DNA of 64,000 nucleotides from Castanea sativa (Eukaryota > Streptophyta > Magnoliopsida > Fagales > Fagaceae): positions 55,027,136 through 55,091,135 of the forward strand of contig NC_134017.1 of the NCBI RefSeq assembly GCF_040712315.1, read 5' to 3'. A program made the position numbers and the translations under genes. The notes beneath the pieces are model-generated. The model did not search any database. It was not told the origin of the DNA and was given only the letters and a program-made list of their open reading frames with translations. Positions 35,839 to 48,384 of this stretch are shown piece after piece; within the stretch, counting starts at the first letter, position 1, and each line of letters begins with the position of its first letter.

Positions 35839-36042
35839 TTAGGTTCGTAAAGCATGATAAATTGACAATATGATAAGAAGAAAGATATACGTGTTGTATG
35901 CCCTACCTTAAGATCCTGCTAATAATAACATATTGATATCTATGGTCCACTCCCTAGCTCCTACTTACTCATCCTGAAAGATGATGAAGTAGCTCTGTAA
36001 CTTCAAAACCTGAATAAATGAGCTGGGCTTGTGGTTGTAACC

Positions 36043-36617
36043 AATGTGGTCGATACCGTACCGGCCAGTGCATCGGTACCGGTACACTTCTATATTATAC
36101 TGGAAAAAATACTGGCAGTACCGGCCGCGTACTGGCCATACCGGCCAATTTCGGGCAATACCGGCTAGTACCGGGCGTACCGGCCGGTACAGAAAAAAGC
36201 TTTTTTTTTTTTTTTTTTTAGTTTTGTAATTTTTGAATTTTTGTAAAGGCATAATGGTAACTTATTTACATTAATTTCTTAGTATTATTTGTTTTCTTAG
36301 TATGCAATGAACAACTAAGCTTTCTATTTTTTATATTGTGTTTTTTTTTCTTTTATTTGATATTAAAGTCTAAAACTATGAATAATTTGTTATGAATTGA
36401 GGTAATGTTTTATAATAAACTTTTATATTTACTATAATATAAGTGAAATATTATATGTTTATAAACATGGTTCTAGAGATTTTGGTGTGTGTATGTGTGT
36501 GTATATATATAAAATAGCGGTAAACCCGAAACGGTACACCGGTATTGGCCGGTATCCGAAATATATCGTACCGGTAGCCAAACCGGTACAGCCTCCGGTA
36601 CGGTATTAACTTCCTTG
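36043..36617. mobile_element. CCGGTA-dense non-autonomous element
   Basis: Both ends are packed with CCGGTA/TACCGG motifs in both orientations (36050-36195 and 36515-36605) around an AT-rich core. The ends share ATACCGTACCGG in inverted order, and the flanks GTTGTAACC and GCTGTAACC (36034-36042, 36618-36626) match at 8 of 9 bases, the duplication size of Mutator-type elements. Frames on both strands through this block are artefacts of the repeats. Confidence 0.55.
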
Positions 36618-36626
36618 GCTGTAACC

Positions 36627-39600
36627 GCTAACTACGCAGATCCCTACAATTCCATTGACAAATTGTTTAGTGCTTGTGGTCCAATCCAAACAGAATGATG
36701 CTATAGATAATATAATAATATTTTACTACATCTACATATAAATTTTATATGTCACTACTAAGTAATAACAAAACAAAAAAAAAAGGGAGAATTATATTAG
36801 ATTCAGATCCTTCTAAAAAAAAAATCAGATCGTTAAACAAAGAAAATTCTTGAAAATTAAACACATACAAAAGATGCTCACTTTCAGTTTCAGTCCTATC
36901 AAAGCTGACCCATTATGAAGTTGCAATAGCCAGCCAAGGTTTTTCGAGAACAATATGATTTGAATCCAATATGATTGCAATAATTGCATTACATTATCAT
37001 ATTATGCTATAAATACCAGATTGTGTAATATAAATTATGGTTCTATATATATATATATTATCACCAAAAATATATGCATAGGAATAATTATTTTATTACA
37101 GCTCTTTTTGTATTTTGTAATACTTAAATTCTATTCCCAAATGGTTATTTCACCAAGCAGTAAGCACCACTTCGATATTTTGTACCACAAGAGACCCAAA
37201 TCCGCTTCAATGCAATGGTTTAAACTTTGTCCCCTTTCATTTAAAGGCCTTGTTAATTACAGGCAACTATTAGATGAGCCTAATACAATCAACAAGGACC
37301 TAAATATTGAAGTGCAATAATAAACAACATGTCGTCCATGTGATTGCAGTAGTACTAGCTAGCGCGCACACACACGAGGTAATTAAGGTTGGCTAGAATC
37401 ATAATTCTAGCCTGAGATTATGGTAAATTTAGGTTATTTGTGTCTGTACTATCAAATTAGTACGGATGTCTATTTTGCATGAAGTTGTTATGTGAAGCAA
37501 TCCATTAAACACATGTCACAACGTGCGGGTGTTTTCTATAATGGTTTATTAGATCTAACTTATTTAGAACTGCACATGATATATGATACCTTGATACCTA
37601 GAAGGGTTACAATTTGTATATTTTATATGATTTATAGGAATTAGGAAGTGATCAAGTCTTCCTTCAGCTATAAAAAAAATGGTTAGGGACAAGTTCAGTA
37701 AATGGAATAAGATTAATTAAACCAAAATTTTTTGGAACTTAGTGCAATATAATTGGATCTTATTCCTTTATTTCTCTCTCTCTCTTTTTCTTTTTTTTAT
37801 GGACACACACGATGATCACCAACTTCTATATTCTCTCATTTATTGTACCACTCATTCTATTATTTGCTTTCTCTATCATTCTAAATGCAATTAACTAATA
37901 TTCAATCCATCAATAATCTGATTATATAATACTTCAACGACACTCTAATTAATTGGTATATATCATTTTGGATTATTAACAGGTTGTATTGGGATGCTTT
38001 GTGAATATAAACCTAAACCCAGCTCATTAATTATAAACAGATCGAAGCACTTGTTGAATGAGTTGACAAAGTAAGAAATCAAGTGATGATTGACTCCATA
38101 TATGATACAAAATCAAGCAGCTGAATTGGGTTGATCCATCGTGATGAGCTTGACATCCTAACTAGAGCTAATTCATTGATATGAGATTATGAGCTATAAC
38201 GTACTCATTCTTATCGTGCAGGAAAGCTACTAGGAAATCAATTAGCTGACTTCCTAAACAAAGCTTGGATGCATGTAGGACTTGTCTTTTGTTTTACATA
38301 GTATACCTCTATTGCAAGTTAACTCAAGCCTTTGATAGATTTTATTTTGTTGGTGTAGATGTTTTTAATAATTTTACTATGTAATCTTCATAATTTTCAA
38401 TTATTAAGCACGAGAAGATATTTGGTATCATATGATACTATGTTAGTCATATTAAAAGCAAATAGATAAAAGATATGTATGCAAAAAATAACTACCCATT
38501 AACACCCTTGAGAATAACAGTGAAATATTGATACGGTCATTTTGCACACATCTTTCAATTATTGAATTTTTATACATGTGGTGTTGTATCATTTGATACT
38601 AAATATTTACTCTTAAATAATCTCCAAAACATAAAAAAGATACGACTTATGTTGAGGGTAAAAAGAAAGCAAGCTGCTATTTATTTAAAGTAGAGAGATT
38701 TGACTTTCTTTACTTTGTTTAACTTCACGATTTTACCTTAATATTTGTGGACCCAATGGCGTGGATGGTAATCCCTTAATGGTGGGCATCACCTACGCAG
38801 CATTAAAGAGAAAATAATCAAACATACAGAATGAACGAGGAGCTCTAATATTTATAGATTTCTTCATGTCTCTTGTGAAGAGATATATTTTGTTTGTGAA
38901 AATATAAGTTTAACCAATATATATACTTTTTTTATTTAAGGGAAAAGTTAACCGATACTCTAAAGATATTGGTTTAGAAAATATTTCTAAAATTATTTTA
39001 TGAGAAAAGAAAAAAACAATTAATTTGTCTGAACACTTTTCATTATTCCCCTAAAATTGATAAAATTTTTCTAAAATTATTTATTAAAAATTACTTGAAG
39101 GGTATCCATTAGTGACAAGACTGTTATTTAATAACTAACTTAATGTTAAATAAATTATGTACAGCATTGGTGAAACAACACCATCTATCAAGTGAGGGTG
39201 CACTATATTATGATGTGATCACTCATCACTTTTTATACACTAACAATTATATCATAGGGAAGACTATATAAATAAAAAAATCATGAAGTTTATACTATGT
39301 TTCAAATTAAACCTCAAGTATTTTATTTTGTCAATTAAAAATCTCAAATTTATAAAATTTCTTCAATTTAATGACTATGTTCATATCCTTTATTCACTTG
39401 TTATTCCGGGCAATTAATAAGATGGTATATAAAAGTGAGAAACCATTGAACAAAAGAGGGTAAAAAGAGAAAGTTTTGCTTAGACTTAAGTGAATGATAA
39501 AAAATTGAAATTGATTACTAAGATGAAACACAAAATTTTATCAATCATTTTTCGCCTCACCCCTTTTGGCATTTTGCTTCACCCATGGCTATCTCTCTTA

Positions 39601-41502
39601 AAATGCACCGAGCATCACACATAACATGGCTAGTTGGATAATAATATAAAGAGTGAGTAATTAATATTATATAATTGAATTTAAACTTTATAAATTTAAA
39701 AATTTATGTTATGTGGTATGTGGTGTTCGTATATATTATATTAACTTTTTAATTTTTCAACCTATAATCTTATTCTTGAATTTAACATCGTGCATATCAT
39801 TAGACATATGACTTGTTATTCCCTACCTACTGTAATATAGGGTTACTTCTTTTCTTTTTTTCTTTTTTGAGGGTCATAATATAGGGATACTTGGTTGGGT
39901 CTAGCCGTCTTGGCATGAAAGTGCTTAACTTATGATATCGACCACTTTAAATATAAAGCATGCATTGGGAAACAGCATAAGCCCCTTAAAAAAATGATTT
40001 AATATACCTTTCTCGGTCCTACTCCCAACTGAAAAAAGAGTGATTGTTGAGCTGTTATCTCTACCAAAAGTGGGTCTAAGATTGGCACAAAGTGTCATCA
40101 ACCTAAACGTAAGTGGTTAGTTGCGTATTATTTAACTACTAATGGATTAGCCTAACCTCTCCTAGGACTGCAAAGTTGCAATCTTCTTCTGAATATTAAA
40201 GTGGTAGAGAAGATTTACTCGAGATAAGAAAGAGGGTTTTATATAGACGAAAAAATTAATTAGAAGAGAAAAGAATTTGGACTTTTTTTTTATTTATTTT
40301 GTAGGAGATAATAAAAGAACTTAAAGTTAAACCAACCTATGAAAAAGTCTAAGACCACAAAAATTTTCTCAATTTCTTGTCACAACTGTAATGTGGTAAA
40401 ATGTGATTGGAAAAAAAAAATTATCGGTTCAGATGTAAATAATAGTTATTCACTCACAATCTACCACGTCATAATTGTGATAAAAAAAATTATGGAATAA
40501 TCTATGATCTTAAAACCACTCCCAATCTCCCACCCTATCTCACTATTTCATATATAGACTCTCAATGTTTTGACACCAATTCTTTCGCCTATTGGTCTCT
40601 TCAAACCAAGCTCCCTAGGGCCCTAAGCATCTTTCTTTATAAGCAAATGAGAGTTTATTTTATAATTTTTAGGCTATCATCTAGCTATACCACATAGCTT
40701 GAGGGTGCCAACCAAAACAGAAAGTGCTCAAATTCTTTAAGAATTGGCTCCCTACCATTTAAAAATCTCACATTCACTCTCATTTTAATTTAAAGGACTA
40801 ACACGTAGCAGACAAACAATCCAAAAGTTAAAAAAGAACAATGTCATACTAAGTTTTCTCTCTCTTCCTTTGTTCTTTTTCTTTCTCTCTTGTTTGCCTC
40901 TTTCTTCATGTGTCAATGGAATCAAAAAAAAAAAGTGAAGAAAGGTCATTTTTTATACATTATAGTATTGTCAATTCTCTTTACGTTTCAAATGAATCGG
41001 GTTTGGTGTCGCCCAATCATTCATTTTGTGGGCTTAATTAGATTTTTGTCTCTCTTCGTTCATAGCATAGTGTTGGGCTGCTGAGTTTTGCTGGGTTTGC
41101 TCATACAATTATTTACATTAAAATTCTAAATTGGGCTAGATCACTTTAAGCATCCAACTTGCCTAAAAAAAACACCAGCAAATGCCAGCACAACCTATTC
41201 GGCCGTAACTTTCCGTAACTTTCTACTATTTTTTACCTAAACAATTTTTACTAGCATGACAAATTTCATTACTTATCTACAATGGATGCAAGCTAAGATT
41301 AGAAAATATCACTTTTACAGTAACTCTCCTTGGCATTAGTTTTCTTCTGCATTGAGCAAAAGTTATCATCTCATGCGCGAAAAAATCATTTAATTCGTTG
41401 AAAGCTAATTTAGATCCTTATTTATGGTTTATCCATGGTAGAAAGGTTATAGTAGAAAGAAACTAAATCTAGATTTTTATTTGTATTGTAATTTTTTTTT
41501 AA
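36627..41502. other. AT-rich intergenic DNA with small fold-back elements
   Basis: No gene was recognised over about 4.9 kb. Structures seen: an inverted-repeat element at about 38400-38625 (arms containing GGTATCATATGATACTA and GTATCATTTGATACTAAAT), a MITE at 40345-40515, and a weak inverted pair at 38945-39115. Other frames are short and low-complexity. Confidence 0.5.
40345..40515. mobile_element. MITE with TCACAA...GTGGTA arms
   Basis: The left arm TTGTCACAACTGTAATGTGG and the right arm CCACGTCATAATTGTGATAA are imperfect complements. Pairing extends to about 70 bp per arm with mismatches. Confidence 0.6.
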
Positions 41503-42207
41503 TCTATATATATATATATATATATATATCATATACTATATAATAAAAATTGGGTTTAGATACCGTGGTTACGCCAAGTGGCTTCATCATATTGCATAAA
41601 TTTTTTTAGATTTTTAGATTTTAAGAAAAAATATATACAATTTTTCTTCTCCTATAATTTCTAAGTTGATGAAAATCTTAATTTGATTACAATCCAAATT
41701 CTTCATCTAATCCATCTAATTCTTATTTTTTACAATATATTTGTTCTTATTAATTTCTTTGGATAAATAACAGTAAGTGTTTTAACAAAAGGTGCAACCT
41801 ACAATAAGTATTTTCTAAAATTTCAAGAAGAGATTAGTTGGTTGGTCTATCTAAAATATTATCAACAATGGCTAAAATGAATAGGATAGAATTACCTGAA
41901 AAAAATGACAGAATTTCAATAAATAAAAAATACATAAAATAAAGCAAATAAGATAGAATTAAAAAAAAAAATACTTTTTTTTTACTACGTTTCTTCTTCT
42001 TTTTTGTGGATAAATTTTCATCTAATGTCATTTTTTTCCTAATAATAAAGTTAAAAAAAATAATTATTTGAGTTTCACCTAAACTCTTTCTTTTTACTCG
42101 TATCATCTTCTTCACAACCTAAAATTCTCTCCATATATACACACAGTTTTTTAGTGTCCCTACCTTTATTTTTTAATCTTAAACTTTGAATTAATTCTTT
42201 TAGGATG

Positions 42208-42212
42208 ATTCC
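42208..42212. other. Target-site duplication, left (ATTCC)
   Basis: ATTCC directly precedes the TG of the left LTR and recurs at 53484-53488 right after the right LTR. Confidence 0.95.
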
Positions 42213-42965
42213 TGTGGGGGGTAAAAAGATCCTGATGGGAATGTGGGCCTTTTGGGCCGTGCCAAAGAAGGCCGACCTGCTCCTGGGTTTAGAATTTGTT
42301 AGTACTATGGGTCGGCCCACACGCCGAGGATCCGAAGATCCAGCCGAGGGTGAACTTACCCTCGGATGGACACCGAAGACTCGGGATTTCATAGTAGAGA
42401 TTAGGGGATGACACGGTTAAGGCCAATGGTTAAAAGGGGTGAACCCTTGAATGCCCTAGAAGCACCGATGTTGGAGAAATGTCAAAGATAAAGGCTGCTA
42501 CCTCCACATTAAAGACCCTGCACCTACCACCCTGGCTGCATTAATGGGAAAGTGACACCTGAACAGTGGAAGGGAAACTTCTGGTTACTATTCAAAGGCA
42601 CTGAGAAAAGAAATATCTAGGCTAAAGGAGAGATTGGACAACACGTGTACAAAGTATCAAAAAGAGGAGTATTTAAGGGGCAACGTAGAACAGGAAGAGG
42701 GGGGACTTTTGTAATTTAAAAGAAAAAGAAAAAGAAAAAAGAGAAAGAGAGAATATAAGAACAACTCTTGGCTTACGTCCGAGGAGATTGATTTACAATA
42801 TTCTCCATTATTTTTCGAGTGTTTGCAATCTTTGGCTTGTCATTTAATCCTCACACACTTCTAACCTGGGTTTCAAGCCCACACTTTACAAATTCATATT
42901 GTTTAAGGCTCATTGGGCCTGAGCCCGTCACTGTTCTTGGGGCCAGGTGCAATTGTGCGCTTACA
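42213..42965 (+). repeat. Left LTR
   Basis: 753 bp, starts TGTGGGGGGTAAAAAG, ends GCGCTTACA. It includes a GAAAAAG repeat tract (42720-42750). The open frame at 42205-42411 recurs in the right LTR and is not a gene. Confidence 0.97.
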
Positions 42966-42967
42966 AT

Positions 42968-42985
42968 TGGCGCCGTCTGTGGGAA
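42968..42985 (+). other. Primer binding site
   Basis: TGGCGCCGTCTGTGGGAA begins two bases after the LTR. This primer-site sequence is seen in many plant Ty3/gypsy elements. The matching tRNA was not identified. Confidence 0.8.
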
Positions 42986-43012
42986 ATCTAGTCTAGAAGA
43001 GGTAGGAATATT

Positions 43013-44139
43013 ATGGCAGGCTTAGGCTCTCACCATGCAGAGTCACAGGGATCACAACTGGAAGACCATTTCGAGCGTCTTGAACGTCGAAGGGATCGTG
43101 AAGGGAGTGTCCATACGGAATACCCTGGCGCTAGCCATACTCATGGCGGGGGTAGCACCACCCACGAGGAGGGTTCTAAATCCATGCAGGAGGAAATCAA
43201 TCGTTTGAAGAGAAAGTTGCGCCGTGCTAAACGTAAGTTTTCACCGTCCTCGTCTAATTCTTCCTTGGAGAAGGATAGGGGAGGTGGCTACAGCTCGAGG
43301 TCGCGCTCCCCCGCCAGTGCAACATCCTCCGGCAGAGGGACGACCGCCCAACCCATAGACGTAAGAAGCTTCGTTCTAGGGGCTTAGGCAACGATACTAT
43401 GAGTAGGGCGTTGCACCAACTCTCTAAATCTCCGTTCTCACGGAGAATTGAGAGGGGGAGGCTCCCCAGGAGGTTCACCCAGCCCACCTTTACCATCTAT
43501 AATGGCCGGACTGATCCGGTGGAGCACGTGAGTCACTTCAACCAAAGGATGGCAGTGCACTCTCATAACGAGACTCTGATGTGCAAAGTTTTTCCCTCCA
43601 ACTTGGGACCTGTGGCTATGAGATGGTTTAATGGTCTCAAATCGGGGTCCGTAGGCTCGTTTGGGGAGCTAACCAGGGCATTCGCTTCGCGGTTCATCAC
43701 GTGTACCAGAGTCCCTCAGCCATTGGACTCGCTGCTGTCCATGGTTATGAAGGAAGGGGAGACACTGAAAGCATACTCCGACCGATATTGGGAGATGTTT
43801 AATGAGATTGATGGTGACTTTGATGAGGTGGCGCTTAATACCTTTAAGGTAGGTCTTCCTACTGACCACGACCTAAGAAAGTCTTTGACGAAAAAGCCCG
43901 TCCGCAGCGTACGCCGCCTTATGGATCGTATTGATGAGTACAAAAGGGTAGAGGAAGACCAAAGAAATAGGGGAAGGGAAAGGAGAAGGTTATCCCGCAG
44001 GAGAGAAGCGGATTTCAGTCGGACAGATACCACAATAACAAGCCGAGGGATTACTTCGGGCAATCCGGCTCGGCAGTACCTGGCGGGTGAAAATACTGTG
44101 TTCCGAGAACCGTGCATCGCCATCGGAGAAAGTTCGTAA
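43013..44139 (+). pseudogene. gag polyprotein (broken)
   Basis: The N-terminal part (43013-43387) is polar and basic with Ser/Arg tracts. A frame change near 43320 leads into 43399-44139, which holds the retrotransposon gag core (markers DPVEHVSHFNQRM, RWFNGLKSGSVGSF, SRFITCTRVPQ and LKAYSDRYWEMFNEI). The second frame is lost near 44110. It would form the particle coat and bind element RNA. At least two frameshifts prevent that in this copy. Confidence 0.85.
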
Positions 44140-44852
44140 AGAGCCCTTCGATGGCCCGGCAAGATGGCAGGGACCCTGCGAAAAGAAATCAAAATTCTTT
44201 TTGTCAGTACCATCAGGATGTGGGCCACACTACTGAGAATTGCCGGACCCTCTGGAACCACTTGGAGCAGCTTGTCAGTGAGGGAAAATTGAAGCAGCAC
44301 TTGTGCCACCCTAGCGGGCAGGGCAATCAACCTGTTTCAAACAACCAGAGGAACAATTCATCTCGGCCTGCATTAGGAACAATTAATGTTATCTTCGCTG
44401 CACCTGGTAGAATCGGCTCAGGTCCCACTAGAGTGATGGCGGTTTCCCATCCTCAGGCCGAGGATGTGGGTAGCAGGCCGAAGAGGTTGAAGGGCACCTT
44501 GCCCATCCTAGGTTTCTCCGAGGAGGATAAGGTAGGGACTATTCAGCCCCATGATGATGCTCTTGTGGTCACCCTCAGGATAGGGAACTATGATGTGAGA
44601 AGGGTGATGATAGACCGGGCCGGTGCGTACATCATGTACCCCGATCTATTCAAGGGGTTAAGGTTGAAGTTGGAAGATCTTACTCCTTATGATTCGCCGC
44701 TCATAAGTTTTGAAGGGAGAGCCGCGTGCCGAAGGGAGCCGTATCTGTTTGCCCGTTCAATCCGGCTCAGAAACGGTATTGAGGTGGACTTTATTGTGGT
44801 CGACGCGTACTCCGTATACGCCCATCCTCCAGCCATGGCCGCACGATCTTGA
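44112..44852 (+). pseudogene. gag zinc-knuckle-like end and aspartic protease (broken)
   Basis: CQYHQDVGHTTENC (about 44206-44247) is the Cys/His motif near the gag C-terminus of this lineage. A protease-like domain follows, with VMIDRAGAYIMYPDLFKGL at about 44606-44665. The usual active-site Asp is followed here by RAG rather than a D-S/T-G triad, so the protease looks inactivated. The frame ends in a stop at 44850 where family members continue toward RT. Confidence 0.75.
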
Positions 44853-45031
44853 GTCTCTCCTCTACCTTGCATGTTAAAGTTAAATTTCTCTCGGGGAATG
44901 TGTCGAAGAGGTCCTCGGCGGCCAATCGGTGGCCGGGCGTGCATATCGGCTGCCGTTCGCAGACGGAGGCCGAATCTTCGGCCCTGATCACTAAAGGTTT
45001 ATAGCAATTAACTGCTCCCGGTTCATCTGGG

Positions 45032-45772
45032 ATGGCGACAGGGGAGGAGACATATTGTGAGGAGTTGGAGAAGTTTCCAGTAGCCGATGACCCAGAGAGG
45101 TTCTTCCAAGTCGGTGTACTTTTGCCATACCAAGAGAAGATGGAATTGCTAGGATTCTTGAAGGACAATGTTGATGTTTTTGCGTGGGATCCTTATGAAG
45201 CTCCAGGCGTTGATCCGAGCTTCATTTGTCATCACTTAAATGTCAATCTAGCTATCATTCCTAGAAGGCAGCCGTCTCGGCGATCTTCTAGGGAACATTC
45301 CGAGGCCATGAAGGAAGAGGTTCTCAAACTTAAAAGGGCCGGCGCTATCAAAGAGGTTTTCTACCCTGAGTGGTTGGCCCATACGGTTGTCGTCAAAAAG
45401 AAGAATGGAACGTGGAGGGTATGCGTGGACTTCACTGATCTGAACAAGGCCTGTCATAAAGATTCGTTCCCAATGCCACGTATTGATCAACTGGTGGATG
45501 CCACTGTCGGACATCCTCGGATGAGTTTTTTGGACGCCTTCCAGGGTTACCATCAGATTCCCTTAGCATTAGAGGACTAGGAGAAAACTGCCTTCGTTAC
45601 AGCGACGGGGAATTATCATTATAAGGTCATGCCATTTGGCTTAAAGAATGCTGGGGCTACCTATCAAAGAATGATGACCAGAATGTTCGAACAGCAGATG
45701 GGGAAAACCATTGAGGTATATGTTGACGATATGGTGGTGAAAAGCTAAACAATACCCTCGCACGTGAAAGAT
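45032..45772 (+). pseudogene. Reverse transcriptase (two internal stops)
   Basis: RT motifs in order: WRVCVDFTDLNKACHKDSFP (about 45416-45475), MSFLDAFQGYHQIP, GLKNAGATYQRMM and the catalytic YVDD at 45719-45730. A TAG at 45578-45580 and a TAA at 45746-45748 interrupt one otherwise continuous frame. The RT-RNase H connection is then lost at an expanded 8-bp repeat (45812-45835). Confidence 0.9.
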
Positions 45773-45849
45773 TTGGCCGACACTTTTCAAATACTGAGAA
45801 AGTACAAGTTGCGCCTCAACGCCTCAACGCCTCAAAATGCTCTTTCGGC

Positions 45850-47171
45850 GTGGGGTCTGGGAAGTTCTTGGGATATATGATTACTCATAGAGGCATAGAG
45901 GTAAATCCGGTGCAGGTCAAGGCCATTCAGGATTTGCAGTCTCCTCGGAAGCCAAAAGAAATCCAGAAGTTAACGGGAATGATTGCTGCCTTGAATAGAT
46001 TCATATCTCGGTCAGCTGACCGGTGTCGCCCTTTCTTCCAACTGTTGAATAAGTGGAAAGGGTTTCAATGGACCGAGGACTGCGAGTTAGCTTTTCAACG
46101 GCTCAAGCAATATCTTTCTCGGCCACCCATTTTGTCTCGTCCGGAGGCACATGAGATTTTGTTTGCTTATTCCGGCGTGGCCGTCCGTCCATGCGGTCAG
46201 CCTGGTCCTGATAAGAGATGATGACGGGGTGCAAAGACCGGTATATTATGTTAGTAAGTCTTTGGGTGATGCCGAAGTGCGTTATCAACCTTTGGAGAAA
46301 GCGCTCCTGGCCGTGGTTCATGCCACGTGAAAGCTTCCCCATTATTTTCAGTCTCACACGGTGGTTGTTCTGACTCAGTTGCCCCTCAAGGCGGCGATCG
46401 CGTAGCGCCGACTACTCGGGAAGGGTAGCAAAGTGGGGGACCATCCTGGGGGCTTTTGATGTTAAATACAAGCCTCGCACCTCGGTGAAGGGCCAGGTCC
46501 TCGCTGACCTGGTGGCGGAATTTGCCGAGCCATTGCTGGAAGAAACTCTGAAAGAGGCCCACATGGGTGAAAAATCAGTTGGGGCAATCACAGCTGCGGT
46601 GTCTCCGATTTGGGAAGTGTATATGGATGGGGCTGCTAATCAGAGAGGGTCTGGTATTGGACTCGTTATAATGTCCCCTGAAGGAATCGTCTTTGAAAAA
46701 TCTTTAAGATTGGCCTTCTCGGCTACTAACAATGAGGCCGAATATGAAGCAGTCTTGGCATGCATGCAGATGGTACGTAAGATGGGTGGTAAGGAAGTCC
46801 ATGTCTTCTCGGACTCTCAACTGGTGGTTGGCCAGGTCATGGGGACCATGGAGGCTAGAGACCCCAGAATGCAGGAATATTTGGCCCAGATCAAACGCCA
46901 GCAAACTGAGTTTGATTCCTTCACCTTAACCCATATCTCTCGGAGCGGAAACACCCATGCAGATTCCTTAGCCACGCTGGCAACTACCTCGGCTCAAGGT
47001 TTGCCTAGGGTTATCCTCGTCGAGGATTTACTAAAACCCTCTGTTGTCATTGCCGGCGCACCTTGCATCCATCTAATAAGGCCTGGACCTAGTTGGATTG
47101 ACCCGGTCATATCTTTTCTTAGGAATGATGTCCTTCCTGAAGACAAATCTGAGGCAGATAAGATACGCTGA
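45850..47171 (+). pseudogene. RT connection domain and RNase H (broken)
   Basis: 45850-46221 covers the RT thumb/connection region ([33 protein letters not shown]), then the frame breaks near 46190 and stops follow to about 46470. 46485-47171 holds a plant-type RNase H with its acidic residues in YMDGAANQRGSGIG, NNEAEYEAVLACMQM, FSDSQLVVGQV and GNTHADSLATLA. This archaeal-like RNase H next to integrase is a mark of the Tat group. Confidence 0.85.
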
Positions 47172-47189
47172 AAGGCGCCGCGTTTCTAG

Positions 47190-48330
47190 TTGTCCGAGGA
47201 CCAGAAACTGTACAAACGATCCTTTTTAGGACCATACTTGTTGTGTGTACACCCTGACTCAACGGAAGGGCTTCTGGAAGAACTGCATGAAGGGATTTGT
47301 GGCAGCCACACCGGGGGAAAATCCTTAGCCCACAGAGCTCTAACTCAGGGTTATTGGTGGCCTAATATGCAAAGGGAGGCTCAAGACTATGCCAGGAAGT
47401 GCGATCAGTGTCAGAGGTTCGCCCCTAATATTCATCAACCTCGGAGGAGTTCTTAACCCCTTTCCAAGTCCTTGGCCCTTCGCACTGGGGACTAGACATA
47501 GTCAGCCGTTCCCGTGGGCAACAGGTAACAAAAGATGGCTTCTCGTGGGAACAGACTATTTCACTAAATGGGTTGAGGCCGAGCCCTTAGCAAATATTAG
47601 AGATGTTGACTCCAAGAAGTTCGTCTGGAAAAACATCGTCACTAGATTCGGAATACCACACACACTCATCTCAGACAATGGTGTCCAGTTCGATAGTAAG
47701 GCTTTTAGGAAGTATTGTGGTGACATGGGCATCATAAATAGATATTCCACTCCAGTTTATCCTCAAGGAAATGGACAAGCCGAGGCCGTTAACAAGGTCA
47801 TTGTTAGTGGGCTGAAGAAAAGGTTGGACGATGCGAAAGGCAGATGGGTAAAAGAGCTCCCTCACGTTCTGTGGACGTATCGAACCACACCGCGCAGGTC
47901 CACTGGAGAAACGCCATTCTCTATGACTTATGGAGCCGAGGCGGTGATACCACTGGAATTTGGTTTCCCTACTCTAAAGACGAGTTCTTTTAGCCCAGAG
48001 AATAATAAGGGGCTCCTAGAAAAAAATCTTAATTTACTTGAGGAACGGCGTGAGGCAGCTATGGTCCAAATGGCTTATTATCAACAGAAGCTAAAACGGG
48101 GGTATGATGCCCACGTGAAACTAAGACCGCTCGCGCCAGGTGATCTTGTACTAAGGAAAGTTGTAGGCACTTCTAAGAACCCAGCTTGGGGTAAGTTGGG
48201 ACCCAACTGGGAAGGCCCCTATCGCATTGTTTCAGTAGCAGGCATAGGGTTGTATAGGCTAGCTGACCTAGACGAAAGAATTGTACCACGTCCATGGAAT
48301 GTAAATAATCTTAAAAGGTATTATTATTAA
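47190..48330 (+). pseudogene. Integrase (frame break between zinc and core domains)
   Basis: 47190-47456 holds the HHCC zinc domain (LHEGICGSHTGG ... KCDQCQRF). The core in 47389-48330 shows the three acidic positions in GTDYFTKW, ISDNGVQF and NGQAEAVNK, and a C-terminal GPY-type module (NWEGPYRIVSVAGIGLYRL). Near 47455-47510 the frame must change for the two parts to join. No chromodomain is visible, unlike the remnant in OAT intron 1. Confidence 0.9.
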
Positions 48331-48384
48331 TGAAATGTGCTTTGGTCAGTTAATATTTCAAAGTTATGAATAGCTCTGTTGTTC

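Noticed and set aside
36018..36252. Frames on both strands through the CCGGTA block
   Set aside because: The repeated motif happens to lack stops. The proteins are Arg/Pro/Thr/Tyr repeats with no domain.
38218..38290. Possible Ty1/copia RNase H tail (NQLADFLNKAW-like reading)
   Set aside because: Only about 20 residues resemble the motif and stops surround it. Chance cannot be excluded.
42205..42411. 68-aa frame at the LTR start
   Set aside because: The same frame is present in the right LTR (52732-52929). LTR sequence, not a gene.
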